Source of the DNA: Henriciella marina DSM 19595
Lineage (GTDB): Bacteria; Pseudomonadota; Alphaproteobacteria; Caulobacterales; Hyphomonadaceae
Reading direction: 5' to 3'
NCBI RefSeq assembly: GCF_000376805.1
Contig: NZ_AQXT01000002.1
Span: 2,852,001 to 2,916,000, forward strand
DNA length: 64,000 nucleotides
Under the pieces are notes generated by a model, which saw nothing but the letters and a program-made list of their open reading frames with translations, ran no database searches and had not been told where the DNA came from. Numbering within the stretch: position 1 is the first letter of the stretch; each line of letters opens with the position of its first letter. The translations under genes and the position numbers were made by a program. Shown in pieces: positions 61,844-64,000 of the stretch.

Positions 61844-63289
61844 TTACTCGCTCATCGGACTTGCCTTGATCTCTGCGCGGGTCGCAGGGCGCGAGAGGAA
61901 CCAGCCGACGATGATCGGGATCAAAATGCCTGGCAGACCTTCATAGACGCCGCCCTGCCAGCCAAGGCCGTAGCGCCAGAAAAGGGCAATGGCGATGCCG
62001 CCCAGCATGAGGCCGATCGCGACAGGTTCGGTCAGGCGGCGGTTCAGACAATACAGGGTCAGCAGGGGGGCAAAGGCCACGGCCAGCGTCGACCACGACA
62101 GGATCACGAGCGTGAAGACGCTCTGATTGTCGAGAAGCGCGATCCCGAGCGCGGCAAGCGTCACGACAGCGGTGGCTGCCTTCAGCATCAGCGGATGTTC
62201 GAGGCGTTCGGGCGTCAAATCATGCGTGATGGCGGCCGAGCAGGAGAGGACTACGGAGTCCGCGGTCGACATGGTCGCGGCGAAGATGCCGGCAAGGATC
62301 AACCCGACCATGACATCGGGGAGCAGGTCCTCAGCCATGCGGGGCAGGGCAAGCTCAACATCGATGTCGCCTGCTTCCGGCATGTAAAATCTCGCCATCA
62401 GAGAGAGCCCTGCCGCGAGCAGGTAGAAGACAACGAAAAAGCCATAGTACCAGGCACGGGTGCGCTGCATGTTCTTTTCGTCATCGAGCGCCATGAAGCG
62501 CACCATGATGTGCGGCTGTCCGACAACGGAGAAGCCAGCGAAAAGCCAGCCAAGCACGAAGAAAACGATGCCCAGAACGCCGGTCATCAGGATCTCGTTG
62601 TTCTCAGGAAAAAGGTTCAGATACGTTCCGTTATCCATGGTGCTCAGCTGGCCCAGCATGCCGTCAAATCCGCCTGCCCCTGAAAGGCCGACGAAGAAGA
62701 GAGCAAAGAGGGCGACAAGCATGGAAATGGACTGCACCGCATCGGTCCAGATGGAGGCACGAATGCCGCCAGCAATGGAATAGGCGAGAATGATCACGGC
62801 AGAGCCGATCGCGCCGATGCGCCAGTCAAAGCCTTCAAACACGCCGTCCAGCGCCTTGGCGCCAGCCGTGATCTGGGCGGCGCCGTAAACCACAAGCAGG
62901 ATCACCATGATAACCGCGGCCATCCGGCGCCAGACCGAGAAATCCTCTCCGTGCCAGTTGGAAAGGACTGAGGCGAACGAGGCTTGTTTGGTGACGCCGG
63001 TCGCCTTGCGCAGCTGTCTGTGGATGAAGAGCGAGCCGAGATAGTCCCCGACAATCCAGCCAAACATCAGCCAGACGGCCGATAGACCGGTTGCATAACC
63101 ATAGCCGATGACGCCGATGAAGAGATAACCGGAATTGTTCGTTGCAACGGCAGAAAGCCCGGCAAGCCATGGCGAGACTGATTGGCCGGCCATGTAGTAA
63201 TCATTTCTCTCCCCGGTGGATTTTCTGGCAGAGGCAAGCCCTACGCCCAGGAAGATGATCAGGATAACTACAAAGCTCGCAATAATCAT
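61844..63289 (-). CDS. Sodium:solute symporter (PutP-like)
   Basis: The 481-residue inner-membrane protein has about 12-13 helices and the SSS-family sodium-site regions (AGQSVSPWLAGLSAVATNNSGYLF, YSIAGGIRASIWTDAVQS, and AGIFAATMSTADSVVLSCSAAITHDL near residue 335). It most resembles the PutP group that co-transports proline or related amino acids with sodium; the substrate is inferred. The start overlaps the stop of the upstream MFS gene (ATGA at 63286-63289), so the two transporters are coupled. Confidence 0.88.
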   Translation of the reverse strand: MIIASFVVILIIFLGVGLASARKSTGERNDYYMAGQSVSPWLAGLSAVATNNSGYLFIGVIGYGYATGLSAVWLMFGWIVGDYLGSLFIHRQLRKATGVTKQASFASVLSNWHGEDFSVWRRMAAVIMVILLVVYGAAQITAGAKALDGVFEGFDWRIGAIGSAVIILAYSIAGGIRASIWTDAVQSISMLVALFALFFVGLSGAGGFDGMLGQLSTMDNGTYLNLFPENNEILMTGVLGIVFFVLGWLFAGFSVVGQPHIMVRFMALDDEKNMQRTRAWYYGFFVVFYLLAAGLSLMARFYMPEAGDIDVELALPRMAEDLLPDVMVGLILAGIFAATMSTADSVVLSCSAAITHDLTPERLEHPLMLKAATAVVTLAALGIALLDNQSVFTLVILSWSTLAVAFAPLLTLYCLNRRLTEPVAIGLMLGGIAIALFWRYGLGWQGGVYEGLPGILIPIIVGWFLSRPATRAEIKASPMSE

Positions 63290-64000
63290 TCGTCGTTCTC
63301 GTTTGAGGCCATCCAGGCTAGAAACAGGTCGAACTGCTCATTTTCTTCCTCGCCGCGTGGGTCTAGGTCCGACAGGGCGAGGCTGGTTGCCTGGGTGGCA
63401 TTGAAGGGTTCCTTGTCGATCTCTTCGACAGGGTCGGCATTCACTGTACGTGTGAACATGAGCGCGGCAAGTAGAGCAAGGGCACCCGACGCATAGAAAA
63501 AGAGGCCTGGCCCACCGAGAGGCGTCATGACGAGGCCTGCCACGGCGGGTCCGGCGATGGACCCGATCCCCCACAAAACGATGATACCAGCCATCATTGG
63601 CGTTGTCTGACTGGCTTCGGCCCGGTCTGCGGCATGTGCGACAGCGATCGCGTAGAATGACAGCGCGCCCAGGCCATAGCCAAATCCCAGCATGAAGATC
63701 AGAATTTGCGGCACCAGACCCGCTGCGAGGCCAAGTCCAAGCGCGCAGACAGCCCCGATCAGACCGGTGGCTGCTATGACCAGGCGTCTGTCGATACGGT
63801 CAGAAATCATGCCTGCTGGCCAGAGACCAACGATGGCGCCTGCCAGGATTGCGGCGTTGAAGTTGGCTGCGAAAGAAGCGGCCTGATCAGGGGCGATGGT
63901 CTGGGCATAGACGGGGTAAAGCTGGGCGACCGAATTGTTCACGGCACCAGCGCAGAAGGCTGCAATCGCGGCGGCGGGGGCCAGCCGGAACATCCTGCGG
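63286..64000 (-). CDS. MFS transporter, C-terminal half (partial)
   Basis: The frame continues beyond the right edge of the window; about 238 residues are visible. Six hydrophobic helices are present, with the central MFS loop motif WPAGMISDRIDRRLVIAATG and a hydrophilic C-terminus (DPRGEEENEQFDLFLAWMAS). It resembles the YcaD-like group of MFS permeases, substrate unknown. The Met at 63993 is not likely to be the start because the frame is open upstream and only half a transporter would result. Coupled to the sodium symporter. Confidence 0.8.
   Translation of the reverse strand, partial: RRMFRLAPAAAIAAFCAGAVNNSVAQLYPVYAQTIAPDQAASFAANFNAAILAGAIVGLWPAGMISDRIDRRLVIAATGLIGAVCALGLGLAAGLVPQILIFMLGFGYGLGALSFYAIAVAHAADRAEASQTTPMMAGIIVLWGIGSIAGPAVAGLVMTPLGGPGLFFYASGALALLAALMFTRTVNADPVEEIDKEPFNATQATSLALSDLDPRGEEENEQFDLFLAWMASNENDE

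Overview
The window looks like chromosome of a high-GC, Gram-negative alphaproteobacterium. Gene content best fits a marine Caulobacterales/Hyphomonadaceae-type organism: a 180-kDa-type NAD-glutamate dehydrogenase, a methionine synthase split into two genes, a CC0125/CC1285-type lipoprotein, a TonB receptor next to a beta-propeller phytase, many outer-membrane lipoproteins and a glutathione-based detoxification repertoire. The taxonomic placement is inference from gene families; no rRNA gene is present. I see no tRNA, CRISPR array, prophage or transposase. Genes are packed tightly, with many ATGA start/stop overlaps and clear hairpin-plus-T terminators.

Layout. 0-5 kb: tail of a small membrane protein, an SLC13-type permease and mutS. 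5-12 kb: malic enzyme with a phosphotransacetylase-like tail, then ampG, a soluble hybrid histidine kinase and comM on the minus strand. 12-19 kb: an envelope block (lipoprotein, gshB, fasciclin protein, META lipoprotein, BON lipoprotein, yraN, rsmI, LpoA/LppC-like lipoprotein, YkvA protein) resembling the enterobacterial rsmI-lpoA-yraN-dolP neighbourhood. 19-31 kb: SDR dehydrogenase, lipoproteins, PQQ-type sugar dehydrogenase, peroxiredoxin-like protein, aldehyde dehydrogenase, phytase plus TonB receptor, HerA-like ATPase, YrhK protein and AI-2E-family transporter. 31-44 kb: NAD-glutamate dehydrogenase, M1 aminopeptidase, then GST-queG-mtgA on the plus strand, a proline-rich TonB-like protein, a TPR protein and a YeeZ-like reductase. 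44-47.4 kb: a scrambled accessory patch with duplicated gene ends and an inverted-repeat element. 47.3-54.6 kb: a long methionine-cycle operon on the minus strand (ArsR-methyltransferase, metF, metH part 1, three small genes, metH part 2, VOC protein, micro-ORF). 54.7-64 kb: mlaA-mlaC lipid transport pair, PRC-barrel lipoprotein, glutathione-dependent formaldehyde oxidation genes (adhC, VOC, fghA), another GST, and a sodium-solute symporter/MFS pair running off the right edge.

The most unusual region is 44.8-47.4 kb. A 3'-terminal piece of yghU (about 108 codons, four substitutions over the first ~105 residues) reappears after an intervening lipoprotein gene. About 2 kb further on, the last ~15 codons of metH reappear as the C-terminus of a 36-residue micro-ORF on the far side of a VOC gene. 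Two independent 'gene - insert - copy of the gene's 3' end' arrangements so close together suggest a shared insertion mechanism. Between them lies a 149-bp element bounded by a perfect 19-bp inverted repeat. I found no convincing new defence or biosynthetic system. Other points of interest are a pair of mutually exclusive hairpins ahead of the TTG-started fghA, a perfect palindrome ahead of the ArsR-type regulator, and divergent rsmI/lpoA-like genes whose 5' coding ends overlap.
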